NCBI GenBank assembly: GCA_963971425.1
Contig: OZ020525.1
Span: forward strand, 16,746,187 to 16,810,186
Direction of reading: 5' to 3'
DNA: 64,000 bases
Source of the DNA: Bryoerythrophyllum caledonicum
Lineage: Eukaryota > Streptophyta > Bryopsida > Pottiales > Pottiaceae
A model generated the notes under the pieces. The model saw only the letters and a list, made by a program, of their open reading frames with translations. It made no database searches and was not told where the DNA came from. This document shows positions 44,866 to 57,629 of the stretch, in pieces (within the stretch, counting starts at the first letter, position 1; each line of letters begins with the position of its first letter). Both the position numbers and the translations under genes were made by a program.

Positions 44866-46900
44866 GTGAGAGGTTGCTATGGCTAAGTGGGGGTCGAAGT
44901 GGTTGCCAGGGAGGTCGCAGCGATTACAGAGGAGGTCGCAGCGGTTACAAAGGAGGTCTCAGTTGTAATAAGGGGGGTCGTAACGACGTGCGCTGGGGAC
45001 AGGTCAGGGTTATCGGGGGGTTGGGAGTCTGTATGAGAGGGGCAGTGGGCTGGGAAGACGCGGAGAGAGGAGAGGGTCCAGGGAAGGGGAGTAGTCCAGG
45101 GAATGGGAGGGGAAGGGGAAGGGAAGAGTTCAGGGATGGGGAGGGGAGTGTCGTGCTTCACAGGGGGAGGGAGGGTGATTGAGGGAGGGGAGGGTGATTG
45201 AGGGAGGGGAGGGTAGGGTTTTGGGGACGGACAGTAGGTGATTCCAAGGGTGGGAGGGAGAGGTTTTAGGCGAGGAGGGGGAGAGTGATGACTTGGGAGT
45301 GGGGGAGGGGTGGGAGGTGGGAGAGAGCTCAGTAGTGTAGATGGGAAGAGAGGAAGTGTGTGTGGAGGAGAGAAAAGGTGTTTTGGAGGGCTGTGGAGGA
45401 GAGGTGTATAGGTGTGGTCGTGAGTATCTCACCTTTGTGTTCCTGTATGCTGCGCCTTGATGTAGTCTTGACGAAAGTTGTCTTCTTGTTGCGCACGCTC
45501 TCTCTTGTTTTGTTGTATGTGTTGTTTTCTTCTTTTGTGTTGTCCTTGACTGCTCCTCTCGTGTGCACCACCTTGCGTCTATTGCGTGTGTTCTTCTCAT
45601 GTACGTTGTTTCTGTCTCGTTATGTTGTTTCCAACACGTCAATTTTAAAGCATACTGTTGGATCCTGATTCTTGGCTAAGAGGGTGTGCGGGGAGGAGAC
45701 GGTCTTGCTACGGAGATAGGGGAGGAAGGGGTTACAGGTTGGAGGGTGGGGGGGGGTCTGTATGTGGAGACTGTCTGTGTAGGGTCTAGCTGCGGGGATC
45801 TGTGATGGGGTTGCGGGCGGGAGGGGTCTGTCTGGACGCAGGTGGGGGGAGGTTACGGGCGGGGAGGGTTTCTCTACGGGGGAGTGGGTGGGGGTTACGG
45901 GCTGGAGGTGTGGTTTTAGGAAGGGAGAGGGGGGGGAGGGGTAGGGGCAGGGAGAGAGGGGGTCGGGAGAGGGGAGGTCGGGAGAGACAGGGAGAGGGGG
46001 ATTCGTAGAGGCGGGGTGGGGCCTCGGTAGATCGAGGGGGGGAGGGGCTGCGTTTGTAGAGGGGGGGTGTGTTTCGGGAGGGGAATGTGTTTTGGGAGAG
46101 GGGTGGGGAGGGGTAGCTATGTTTCTGTATGTGTTTTCTACCTTGTGTGCTTTCCTTTTGGATATTGGTTCTGCCTATTTGAGGTTGCTTCCTGACCAGG
46201 GTTTTTTCGTGTCCATAATTTTGTGGTTTTTCTCCCTTGTGTCTACAGAGAATTTGGCAGCGCTTCCGCGCGTATGGAGTAGATCTGGTCCATGGGTTGT
46301 AGCAGGAGGTATGTGAGTAGGGGGTGGATCTAACTTTTAGGGTTTTGTGTCTATTCAGTATTGTGCGTGAGGGATGGGAGGGGTATTCTAAGCTAGGTTT
46401 AAGTGGTGTGTTCTGTCTAGATGTTGTGGTGCTAGTGTTGTGCCTAACTACTTGATACGCGGTGTTCCATGTGAGATAGGTGAGGGTTCGTAGGCTAGGG
46501 ATGGTTTTTCTAATGCAACTAAAACAAGGAAGGAAATGGGAGTTGGTGAGGAACGTACCTGGATCCAGTAGATCTGATCTATTGAGATGTTCGTGCAGGT
46601 CTGGTGGTTGGAGCGCGACCAGATTCGTGTGGGGTGTGCTCCGCGTCGTTGCTTCTGCTCCTTTGCATTTGCTGGGGGTAGGTCCGCTGCTACAGCTGAT
46701 CCACTTAATACAATATCTAATTATGTGTACAAAACTGCCTATTGTGTAAGTAACATCCAATATTAAGAGCAAAAGATCACATGAGATAACAAATAATTGC
46801 ACGGGAGGGTGAGGGGGAGCTTGCGATGTTGAGTTGGGGCTGTGTAACAGCCGGATTTGGTGTAGCCTTCTCGCAATCTTTGAAGTTTGGGTTCCTAGAT
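44780..46900. other. G-rich (plus strand) low-complexity tract
   Basis: There are long runs of GGGAGGGG, GGTCGC and related words on the plus strand, C-rich on the minus strand, with strong strand asymmetry. Several minus-strand frames stay open (for example 45786-46802) but are Pro/Ser/Thr-rich and look like composition artefacts. Its position upstream of ORF1 suggests the LINE 5' region. Many G-runs could form quadruplexes. Confidence 0.55.
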
Positions 46901-48365
46901 TGGAAAAGGGGGGGACTTGATGGGGAGGTTTACAGATCTACTTCCAGTACTCCAGATCCGGGATGGATCGTATCTATGTGGACTAAATGTTTACAGATCT
47001 GGCTCCAACACTAAGATCCCCGCTTCAGAACAAACTTGCACGGATCTGCACTTGCCTAGGGCATCATCAAACTCACCATCTCAGATCTGGTGTTTTGAGC
47101 CACTCAACACATCAATGCATCTCAAACCTCCCCATACCACCTCTGATTTTCTCACTACGAGGGCTCTCGATAGGGTCATCCACCTCCTATCGCACGTCGA
47201 AGCAGCTCACAGGCTAAGTCCCCTCCTCCCCTCACCAGGAAATACGGAGCTCACTCGTGAGTCATCTCCAACTCCAACACACTGTTCTCGGATGGTCAAA
47301 ACTCTGATGCTGATGGTGGAGGTGGAGGCATAGGGGTTTTTGATTTCAACAAAGTCGAGGCAGCACAACAACATGTTTAAGGTCCATTGAACCCGAGTGG
47401 AGATGTTGATGGGCCGTCGTTTGGACAATTTTGTGCTGGTCAGGGACTTTGGCGTGACCACGAAGGGGGGCTACAGAACTTGGCGATCCCTGCAAACATT
47501 GACTTGCCTTCCCAACCTCAAAGTGATTCCCAACACAAAAAACATCATACTATATTGTGTTTCATACACATGCGAAATGATTTTGGTCTTAAAAATTTGA
47601 TTGAAATTTGTCATTAACAGATTCCTCATTGTTTTGTGATTGTTGATCTCTCTCATTGCATACAAAACTTCTATTTTTATTCGTACAAGTTTGGAACATT
47701 TTTGTGTACTATCAAGTAGGCAAAAGTAAAAAAAATCATCAGTAATCATGTATAAATGTTCTCTTCACAAATGAAACGTCAATGCAAAGCTATCGACCTG
47801 ATAATGAATAATGAAAATCAATATAGTGTGTATTTTTAAAATCATTGCGTGTAGTTTTTCATTAACAATTATTTTGTTTTTTTTCTAAGAGTAAAATATG
47901 TAACTATATATATGATCCTCCACAGACTATTAAGGGGTCGGGGACGGGGATTGAGGACAGGAGGATGAGGACTAGGTCCGACGAGTGGGGGAAGAGGAAG
48001 GGGACGAGGACTGGGGTACGCGATGAGAAAAGTAAGAAAGTTGCTATGTTGCTCCGTTGGGGACAACCAGTGAAGCTACGAATGTACTAGTCATGTTAAA
48101 ATGCGGAACCATACATGTAGAAAATTGTTGCCACCACCAAATTGTTCTGACGTTTAAAGGTTGACCTTTCAAAGTCAAATCCAACATCAAGAAAGATCGT
48201 GAGAGCTTATTGTGTGTATTCTATGTTCTTTGGACATAGATTTAGTAGTGGAACAATTGAACACTCTATAAACGCCGCCTTCTTCGGAGACCATAATTTT
48301 AGCCTCTCACAATTGCAATACAATCAACTCCCTTTACAAGAGCATCTGTTACATAAGCCATTTCA
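46901..48365. other. Unassigned DNA right of the G-rich tract
   Basis: Short overlapping frames at 46.9-47.6 kb encode nothing I recognise. From about 47.5 kb composition becomes AT-rich. No gene is supported. Confidence 0.4.
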
Positions 48366-48388
48366 TTAACAACAACAACAACAACATT

Positions 48389-48458
<70 letters not shown>

Positions 48459-48459
48459 T
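48366..48459. repeat. (AAC)n microsatellite
   Basis: About 94 bp of nearly perfect AAC/ACA trinucleotide repeat, interrupted once by CATT near 48385. Confidence 0.95.
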
Positions 48460-51121
48460 TTATCAACCCAAAAGTCACCATTAATGACATTTATTGCATA
48501 TACCAGCCATAATCAACCATGTCTACTACAATAAGTGCTTTAAATATCAGCCGTTCTTTGGAGCAGATAAATTTTGGTAAAACAAACAAGGTTTGTTTTA
48601 GAGGAAGTTGACTATATTTATTGTCGGTTCTTATATTTTTTCATGACGTTGCAAGAATGTGAGAATGTGCAAGAAATGGTGAGAGCAAAATTCCGTAATT
48701 GCGTGTTGTAAATGTTTTTGAATTTTTATTATTTACAATTATATTATAAGTTTTATACAAATAACTTAAATGAAGATGCTTGCTTGCTTAAAGACCTATA
48801 TATTTCAAGAATCAACGAAGACTTTGTCAAGTGAAAAACGCCTTGATAGATAATTATAAGTGCTTATGTTTTCATTTTGTAATTTTCTAAAAGTATAGGT
48901 TCATTCTCCAATAAACCATCATGCAATGTGCTTATTTTCTTTTAAATTTCATCTACATCCACATTGTACATTGTCAAAAGGAATGGAATGCATTTAATGT
49001 AAATATAGAAATATATAATTTAATATAAATATAGATATATAAATTATTTATATGAAATTTAAATAGAAATTTTATAATGTGCTTATTTATATATATGATA
49101 AATATTATATGTATAAGCATATTTATAATGTGCTTCTTTATATATAAATTATCTAAAGAATTATTTATTTTAAATTTCAAGCAAAATGAATCATATTTAG
49201 GATCTTGGTACTAATTTTAAGCAATTTCCTTCAAGGTTTTTATTATAGATGGAGAACTACTAAAAGATTTGTAAGAGTATATATATTTTTTGAATCCAAC
49301 ATTTGATTATAATATTAGTTATCTATAGCAAGCAATTTCTATTGAAGGGAGGGCAATTTGGGCAAATTCTAGGGTGATTAGAAAAATTGAGATTTTATAT
49401 ACAACTAACCAAAGTAATTTCTTTTGAGATTTAACAAAAAAACTTTCTACAATGCAAAAGTTTCACAGCAAGAGGAGTCAAAGTTTGTAAGCACTATGCA
49501 AAAAAAGCTTTTTTTCTTCCACATAGAATAGGCACAAAATTTTGAGGTTTTGCTCTTTTGTTTTCTACTTAAGGAAAACATAATATTTATTATGTTCACC
49601 CTTTGAGGTTAAGATTTTATTTGTAACTAAGATCCTACAAAGATAAAATGTATATTGTGTGATTTTAAATGCCATACTGTTACACAATTGTTTTGGATAT
49701 TTTATACACCTTAATTAAGGTACCTAATTTTTTGGACAAATAATTTACATTATATAGATTGTGATGGTAAAGAGTGGCAACTTTGCATAGTATAAAAAGT
49801 TCACTTTATCAAAAAAATGTCAGAGTGATGACCCTAAAAAATTAGGGTGCAAAAAGACCATTGACCCGTAGGGACCAAAAGTCTTGGTGGACTTTTATAA
49901 TCCTCATGCAAGTTTCCCATAATTGCACAAAGATGCAAGAAGACAAGAACCACCTAGGAATATGTTTTTACTCTCTAGAAATAAAGTTATGCCATCTTCC
50001 AAGAAAACATGTCGAGCAACTTCAAAGCCCTTGCTACAATGCTCCACAAAATGTGAAGTTTAACAAGAGATTAACATTATTGTATTTGGTATTCCATAGT
50101 ATAAAACTCACTGCAAGACAAGTCAAAGTTTTTTCACAATGTTCAAGCAAGGTACTACAAAGAAATTTCAGTTTCCATGAAAATTTAAATCTTATTGTTT
50201 TTATCATTTAATAGGTATCCTTTTTGCTTCAAGAAGAAGCACGAACCTTTGTATTGACTGTTTGGATTTTTTTATTTACACCAAAGTGCACATATCAAAA
50301 ATCAAAATCTACTTTTTTAATTCTTGAATCTCTCGTAATTGCTTAATTTTTATGAAAATGCTCCACTTCTCAAATACCTCCAAAAAACGGTATGCAAAGA
50401 ACTGACATCACACAAATCATAATGACAAAATTTAGAGCTTCCGTAATGAAAAAATTCCACATTAACCCTTTAAAGACAAGGTAGCTATGGATGATGGAGA
50501 ATCTACGAGTGTAATAGATGATATTGTACATACGCTATTATGCTCGTAGATTTGATCATCATCCATAGCCACCTCATCTTTAAGGGATAAAATGAAGTCA
50601 AAATCTATCGATCCTTGAAAGGCAAGGAAGAAGAAAACTTTTTTCTTCACTTCCAACACTATATTCTTTCAATTTGTGAGGTCAAAGATTATAACTCTAG
50701 ATGATGACCCTACAATATGTCATGACTTGGTTTTTCTGCTTCACTCTTTACATAAAATGAGCAAATTTGATGAGAAACAATCAAGGAATTTTAGAAATTC
50801 AACCTATCATTAAATGCTATAATCTTCCAATCCATGTGGTAAAAAATTATATAAAAAATTTCATATGTTCTTCTAATAGTACATAACAAGGACCAACGGT
50901 TAGAAGTGGAATGATATCATTGATTGTGCTTGTGTTATATTGGTAGTTCTAACAAATGTTTTTCTCCATAAACATAGTCATGATCCATCAAGGGTGAAAA
51001 AGCAAAAATTCCTCATTTTCTCAATACTGAGATGTGATTACAGTAGATCCACTATGTTAGGAAGAAAATTGTACCCAGATTGTATAAAGAGATTGGAAAG
51101 AATTTTAGAAGATAATGGTAC
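48460..51121. other. AT-rich repeat-derived DNA
   Basis: No gene is called. About 49.8-50.7 kb shares words with the inverted-repeat family at 57.6-59.6 kb (for example GACTGTTTGGATT). Around 50484-50570, CTATGGATGATGG and its complement face each other across a short spacer, suggesting the centre of a foldback element. Confidence 0.5.
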
Positions 51122-51885
51122 CTGATTGCAAGATGGGCAGGAGAGAGTGAGGTTGAACTCTCCCTCACTGAGACGGAAATAACGGCCATCCTTTGGGTTG
51201 AATTCCAAAGGACAAAGCTCCCACCGCCCAAACACATCATCTGGGTTCCATGAATCCTGCTCATAAAGTCCACATCTCTTGCATTGTATCCCTACCAAAG
51301 TTGTAAGCGGCTGCCAACATAACAGACATCATTTCTCATCAGTTTCCTTGGAAGCACACATATTCCTTCTACAATCAAGTTTGGAGGAAAAAAATTCTCA
51401 TGAAGAGAGAGTCAATTTTAGGTCAAAGATCGGAGTTCTTCTTCTTTGGAACTTTGCCAGAGCTGTTAAGGGTCTCGTACGCCTTTTAAGGGTTAATCTA
51501 CAAATTTCAACACAAGCCAGTTTGGTTAGAATGTGGGCCCACCTGAAAAGACTCTTGTCCTTGGAATGTGTAAAGTTGGTTCTTGGCTTTCACATCAGGC
51601 AACTGCACTTTGCTTTCCCCAGCGCATTGGAAGTAGACTTTAGGTTTAAGCCCAAACCACTCATGCGTGTTGTAGATTGTCAAGGCTTGCAATGTAACCT
51701 TCCCATCCGCGGCCACACCTGACAGCGTAGGTTTAGCATTAGGTTAGAGTGGAGCCCTAAAGAACAGACAACAAAATGGTGAGTTCTACATGAAATGCGA
51801 GTGGAGATCAATATGTACCCGAAGCGGCGAAAAGCGCCAAGATGCACAAGCATCGCACAACATCGCGGCACCCGATCAACGACAT
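51122..51885 (-). CDS. Small secreted plant protein of unknown function (5' exons)
   Basis: Three exons with consistent phase: 51885-51819 (signal peptide MSLIGCRDVVRCLCILALFA), 51718-51543 and 51310-51122, 144 codons in total. Sequence highlights are THEWFGLKPKVYFQCAGES, LPDVKAKNQLYTFQGQESFQ, QCKRCGLYEQD, DDVFGRWELCP and LSCPSCNQ; the paired Cys motifs suggest a disulfide- or metal-stabilised extracellular fold. From memory it resembles a conserved plant family described only as uncharacterised membrane or secreted proteins. The last exon, which in such proteins would carry a membrane segment and the stop, was not found; the donor at 51121 (GTACCA) implies it lies further left or has been lost. 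Function is unknown. Confidence 0.65.
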
Positions 51886-52084
51886 TGCCGGTAGTTGACA
51901 CTGCACAATTTACACAGAGATGGCTTTCACTTACTCATATACTGTATGTCCAGCAACCATGTCCTTAAAGCATACCCGAGATACACCGGGACAAAATATC
52001 CGGCATTCACAACACCCAAGAGTAGTTGACAAACTGCAAGGATTCCACAATGGCTAGATAGGAAACTGCGTTTTAGGGTTCTAT

Positions 52085-52560
52085 TGCTGAGCTCCCTGAG
52101 GAGCTTTCCAAAAAATGGGATAAACCGGTGAGTGTACCCAGCGCACGGTATTCTTTAGTAAAAGGCGAGAGAATAGTTCGCAATGTGCTGAGCACCCGGC
52201 ACAGACTTCGCTCTGGCTCCAACGCGGTTTCTTATACAGGGAGAGTGTTCTGTATCTAGCAACCCTTATGGGGTACAAATGATCATTCTCTCAAGTGGTT
52301 CCAAACCTCGAGCTTTCTCCATCTTCCATTGCATCTACTCAGGACTTCTTCATCTGATGCAACGAAGGTAGGATTTTGGATTGTGTGTCTGGAGCTACTT
52401 GAGAGAATGATCATATGTATCCCATAAGGGCTTTTGCTAGATCCAGAACACTCTTCCTGCGTAAGTGACCGTGCGCTGTGTACACTCACCGGCATATCCT
52501 TCTTTTTAGAATGCTCCTCACGGAGCCCATCAATGAAGCTTTCCAAAAAACTAATATCTT
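52085..52560. repeat. Imperfect inverted-repeat (foldback) element
   Basis: The left arm (about 52085-52300) and right arm (about 52390-52560) are reverse complements. Shared words include AATGATCATTCTCTCAAG / CTTGAGAGAATGATCAT, ACCCTTATGGGGTA / TCCCATAAGGGC and CCGGTGAGTGTA / TACACTCACCGG. It is non-coding and lies between the secreted-protein gene and the receptor kinase gene. Confidence 0.7.
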
Positions 52561-53288
52561 TACAGAGATCTCTATCACCCTCCACTTCGTAAGTTTTGCT
52601 ACTTGGTTATCGATTGAACTCAAAATGCATGATCAGAGAGCTCAAATGGGAAGTGGACTGCGGAATGTGCTCTGTGGTGAAGTGTGTTGGTTGATAAAGG
52701 AGTTGATGATGTGGCTTGCCGATGGCATGCTACACGATGAAAACACGCCACATTATCACCTCAAGATGTTTTACGGAACTTAACCACGACTCGCATTGAA
52801 TTAGTCAATTTGGAGGTGGTTCTGGAAACGTAACTTGGAGAGTGGGCAGCACGTGAATGTGCTCCGACCGACACAGATCCGACAAGTGATAGCTGCAACA
52901 AAAAAAGACCGGCCTTTGGTTTAAGGGCAATAGTCAGTTTATTTTCCACACCACCCGCCATAGTACTTAAGATGAAGCGGGTAGAAGAAGAAGATAGCCT
53001 CTTGCGAGGCGTCGTAGCAGGGCTTCACACAGTCTATGAAACGGGTAAACTCACAATGATCCCACACCTAAACTCATGAAAAACACCGGAGTCTAGAGAG
53101 AAAACGAAAAAAGGAGGAATACTTAAAGCACTTACGTCGGTGTCGTCGACACAGAGCCCACCGTCACGACGTCGGAAGCACCCGGGAGTTCTGTGTCCAT
53201 GAATCTTGGACAACGAGATGAGGAGGATGACCTGGGGATGAGGAGGAAGAGGAGGATGTACAAAGGAGGGCGTGAAGCTGGGCGTCAG
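52561..53288. other. Intergenic / receptor kinase 3' flank
   Basis: No independent gene is recognised. It should contain the 3' untranslated region of the minus-strand receptor kinase gene. Confidence 0.4.
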
Positions 53289-56027
53289 CTACCTATGGCG
53301 CATGTCGGAATTCTCTGACACCGACGGTGAGTGGATGAAGCCTTGCTGCGTGGCGGAGCAGAGCCTGTCGGCGTAGTCGTCGAGAGCTGGGGAGGTTGGC
53401 GGCGCGTTCACGGTGCGACCGCCTTCCAGCATGCGCACCACCTCATCCATGGAGGGGCGCAGCGCCGGGTCCGCTTGCACGCAGCACAGCGCCACAAAAA
53501 CCATGCCCTTAAGCACCTGCTGGTCGGTGTCGGAGAGCACGTTGATGTCGAGGCGCGGGTCCGCGAGCTCCAGAGCGGAATCCAGGTCGTTGTTGTGGTG
53601 CCGCAGCAAGGCGAATCCCCACGCGGGCAGGTAGCGGCGCTCCTCGGGAACAGCCTCCGGGACCAGGCAGCGCCGGCCGCTCACGAGCTCCAGAATCACC
53701 ACCCCGAGGCTGTACACGTCCGCCTTGGTAGTGAGCGGCAGGCCCTCCTGCAGCGACGACTCCGGCGCCATGTACCCGCGCGCGCCGCGCAGATCCTCGA
53801 ACGGCAGGGCCGCGGTTTGGGTGCTCCCCAGGTCCAGGAGGCCGTAGTCCACCAGCTTGGGCCGCCGGTGCGTGTCGATCAGGATATTCTCCGGCTTCAC
53901 GCCACCGTGCATGACGCCGTTGTGATCCAGGTACTGCAGTCCCTGCGCCGTCCCCAGCGCTATCAAGCGGCGCGTCGAAGCGTCCAGTGGCGGCACGCCT
54001 GCGTCGAACAGCAGCCAGCTGAGAGACTTGCCCTCGTTCACGAGCTCGTACACCAGCATCTTGTGCCTGCCTTCCTTGCAGTAGCCCAGGAGCGGCACCA
54101 GATTCGGATGCGAGAGCCGCCCCATGGTCGCCACGGTCGCCAGGAACTCTTTGTCCTTGTGGCCCCTGTCGTTCAGCGGCTTGACGGCGATCTTGGTGTC
54201 GCTGTTGTTGGGCAGCGTGCCAAAGTAGACAGAGCTTTGGGCGAGCGAGCCGCCGAACACATGTTTGAAGCCACCGGTGCTCATCTTCAGCTGCTCGTAC
54301 GTGTACCGTGGCGGAAGCTGTGACTTCCCCGCTGCTGCTGCTGCTGCTGCCGCATCGTACACTCCGCGGTCTGCTCTATCGAAAATCTTCCGCCGGTTGA
54401 GGACCAACCACCACGCCGACACGCCGAGAAGCAGCAAAACGAAGGCTCCGGCTCCCCCGGCGAATGCTGAGGCGGCCGTGCGCCGGGAGGAGGACCTGCC
54501 CTCAGGCGCAGGTGGAGGGGACAACGGGTCTGGCGACGGCCATGGGGCAACCGACGGAGAGATTCTCAAAAACAACATGTGGGGGTTCTCGCTCACATTT
54601 TGTCCCACACGGATCGTTTGCATTGAGTCAAGGTTGAGAAAGCAGCCTCCAATCTCCCCTCCAGTCTCCCCGTCGCTCTCACTCGACCCGTTTGCATCAA
54701 CATGCAGGGCGATGGTGCAATTGCAGTCGTTGTGGCAACGCGTCTCGCATTCCGTTCTGCTGAGGCGCAAGACACCTCCGGATGACATGCTCCAATACGT
54801 ACGCCCAGTAATATTGACAAAATATGACTCTTTGCAGACTAAAAACGATACGCGTTCGCACGTCTGGTGCCCAGTTTCAGTTTTCGATAGGTTGAAACCC
54901 GCAGGGCATGTACAATTCGATGGGCTGGAATCCGCACGGCGTCCCGGAGTGCACATTCCGAAGGATCCACAAGCGCCAGGGAGCCTGCAATCGCCGTTGT
55001 CTCCGACCACAAACTCAATCTGCTTCCCATCATAGGTTTTCACCGCCAAGCTACCATCGGACCCCAGCCTCGCATAATCCCATTTCTGACGATTCAAAGA
55101 AAGGGAAACATTCTCGTTGCCATAGAGTGCTACAAGGCCTTGGCCGTTCAACTGAACTTTCTGGATGTTCTCCGTCTTGTTCGAAACTGACCGATAAACA
55201 ATATGCCCTGTCGTGCCGTTGGCGTTGAAAGCTTGCTCCAGAGTCAGATTGGGACCAATTATTCGCATGGAGAAGATACCCCCAGCTGAGTACATGTGCT
55301 TCGAATCAGCCGCCATCATCCGTTTATCTTTCTCAAGTGTCTGCGACGTGATGAGAGTATCACCCAGGTAGTCCAAGCTCGAGGGGGACCCCTGATCTCC
55401 AAAATAGAGGATGCCATTGTCGTCAAGGCGCAAGATGTTGTATTTACTTTCCGGACCACTCTTCCAAATCTCCTGGCCGTTGCCAGTCAGCACTAAGCCC
55501 GCACCTAGTGTGAAGTTAAGCCAGCATGTCTGAATAATTCATCACAGCAATTTCAAACATCAGGAACAATGTCCAAAACCTCATCTCTTCCAGCACACGA
55601 CCTTTCTGGATGCAAAGAAACAACAACATTATCCGAGGATCGATGCAATCACAACGAAGATCTAAACTGGATGCATTCTGGTGCAAGTGAAAGAATAAGA
55701 CGGTAGGAGTTCCTAGCTTACCTCTACTGGATTGGAGAGATTGGAATTGCTAGATTCGAAATTAGCAACCCACACAGTCGTGTTGGAGGAAACATGCTGA
55801 ACTACAGCTGCGCAGAAATCTTTCGACCGAGGTGTGAACATGAGCTCGAAGGAGAAATCACCGTTGCGTGACTGAAGAATCTTGACGAGAGAGTTCGTAG
55901 AGTTAACGTTCCATTGCCCAGACTTTCTCAGGATGGATTGATCAGGCGTTTCTATTTGTTGTGCAAACGTGTGCCCCATACGCAACCACACCAGCAGAAC
56001 CAACAACTGCAGATCCTTGAACCCCAT
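53289..56027 (-). CDS. G-type lectin receptor-like kinase, predicted pseudokinase
   Basis: Exons 56027-55722 and 55529-53289 join in phase 0 (GAG|GTAAGC ... TTCAG|ACA) to give about 848 aa. Order: signal peptide 1-22; bulb-type lectin domain (about 24-150; NPVETCWLNF, GLVLTGNGQEIW); S-locus/EGF-like Cys cluster (CRLPGACGSFGMC, CTCPAGF); PAN-like Cys segment (CETRCHNDCNCTIA); Pro-rich stalk; membrane segment about 455-478 (GAFVLLLLGVSAWWLVL); poly-Ala; then a kinase-like domain. The ATP lysine (IAVK) is kept, but the glycine loop is poor, the helix-C Glu position reads FLATVATMG, HRD is H643-G-G, and DFG is D663-Y-G. The family senses extracellular ligands at the plasma membrane; this member probably signals through partners. 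The coding region is GC-rich, unlike its flanks. Confidence 0.9.
54328..54354. repeat. Trinucleotide (CTG/CAG) run coding poly-Ala
   Basis: A short CTG run inside the receptor kinase coding region encodes a run of alanines just after the membrane segment. It may vary in length between individuals. Confidence 0.8.
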
Positions 56028-57220
56028 TTTCGCACCCGCTCCAGACGCTAATGAAAAGAAGATAAAACCACCCTGTGTTGCATCTCTGAGACGCCCCTAA
56101 ATCCTCACTCCGAGTAGTAATGCTCCGATGTCGAACCTGACTCCAGCAACAAAACCTCCTCCTAACACCGCAAACTGCACTTACAACCTAAACCATGCCC
56201 CTAAACCTAGAAATCCTCAAATACCTGATCACAAAGTAAAACTGAACCCCTTTCAATAGCCTCAACATCCTGTGAGGATCAGCCGCTGCTGAAACCCATG
56301 CCGCCAAACACCAGAGAATCGTCGAGGCTTCACAGTACCACCTCCAAAATTGCACCCCATTCACTGACCGACAACCTCCGACACCGGCTACTCCAATCTA
56401 GGGCACCAGAGAGTCAACCCCAGACAAGACCTGCACAGGAGAAGAAATCAAACCAAACCCTAGCCGAAACTCCCACCTGACGTCCACACCGAAAGCGCCC
56501 ACCAGAAAAAAAAACTCCATCTTTGCCAACGAACTGGGCAGACACGGAGGCGGCAACAATCGGTAAAGACGTAAAAGACCTATCTGCCGACAAATGTGAG
56601 CAGCGAGCTGGATGATCGGTGACGAGCAACTTACCGGTGATGATGATGGGATTACTGCCAGCGACGGATTCAATCCGGGAGGACTAAGTTACGGCCTGAT
56701 CTCGAGGAGCTCAGTTGCCAGTGACGACTGGCTCCGATGCAGCAATGCGCCTGCTCGCGCGCAGCATCGTCGTCCGTCAGTCAGTGAGTCAGTCGTCGGC
56801 GGTGCTTGCTTGCGCATGGTGATCAGTTTTCACGCACAGGATTCTGGGCTTGACTTTCGCGTCTATTGGAAACATTCATACTGTTCCTCGGTTGGAGGTG
56901 CCGCGGATCCGGCGCTTCTTCGTCCACGTTCTGTCGTCGTGGTCGACCAGAATCGTTGACGAGGATGGAGAATGCCGCGAATGTCTGTCGCCCATCCCAG
57001 GTCGTCGTCGACGAAGAGATTTCTCGTTCTTCGGCGGCGAACTGTTTGCTGACCTGACGGTGCCGTTGGGCGGTTGCAGTAAGTGCAAGTGGGAGTACCA
57101 TTTTTATTTTTTAATTTTTTTTTGGTGGGCACACACAACATGCGGCGTGTTCCCGACAAGAAGAGAGGAGAGTCGAACCCCCAACCATTCCATTCAGTTT
57201 GGGTATCTCTCCTCAACCCC
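56028..57220. other. Receptor kinase 5' flank, no second gene supported
   Basis: The proximal part should hold the promoter and leader of the minus-strand kinase gene. Overlapping short frames on both strands at 56.3-57.3 kb reflect locally high GC and have no recognised domain. Confidence 0.4.
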
Positions 57221-57230
57221 TAAGAGCATC

Positions 57231-57615
57231 TCCACCCCAAGACGGAGAACCACCAAATTGGAGTTTTGTGAGGTCAAAAAGTTGCACCCATCACCTCAAA
57301 ACGGGGAAACTTTATAAAATTTTAGAAGTTTTGGTGCATGGCACACCAAAAGCTCCTTGGATGGGGGGAGTGCGCCATTTTTTGATGTTGGTGACACACC
57401 CATACCCTCGCGACACGTGGCGCCATGTCATTGATGTCGACACGTGGCACCGTGTCATTGGTGGCGGGAGGTAAAAGGTCAAAGCATTTTTTTGGGTAAA
57501 ATTTTTTGGAGCTTGGGGTGGAGCCAAGCAAGCACCAAACCCTCAACCACTCCTGGCGTGAAATTTTTTTTCCGTCCTAGCGTGGAAAATTCCACGCCAG
57601 GAGTGGAGATGCTCT
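57231..57615. mobile_element. MITE, about 385 bp
   Basis: It is bounded by AGAGCATCTCCACCCC at the left and the complement of AGAGCATCTCCACTCC at the right. The GAGCATCTCCA terminus is common among plant MITEs. A short TA-type flank is present on both sides, but the exact duplication is ambiguous. Non-coding. Confidence 0.65.
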
Positions 57616-57629
57616 AGGGTACCGTGACA

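Noticed and set aside
45786..46802. 338-codon minus-strand frame in the G-rich tract
   Set aside because: Pro/Ser/Thr low-complexity composition follows from C-rich DNA; no domain, and overlapping frames are also open.
53331..54323. 330-codon plus-strand frame opposite the receptor kinase
   Set aside because: It is the antisense shadow of a GC-rich coding exon; the minus-strand frame has recognisable lectin and kinase motifs.
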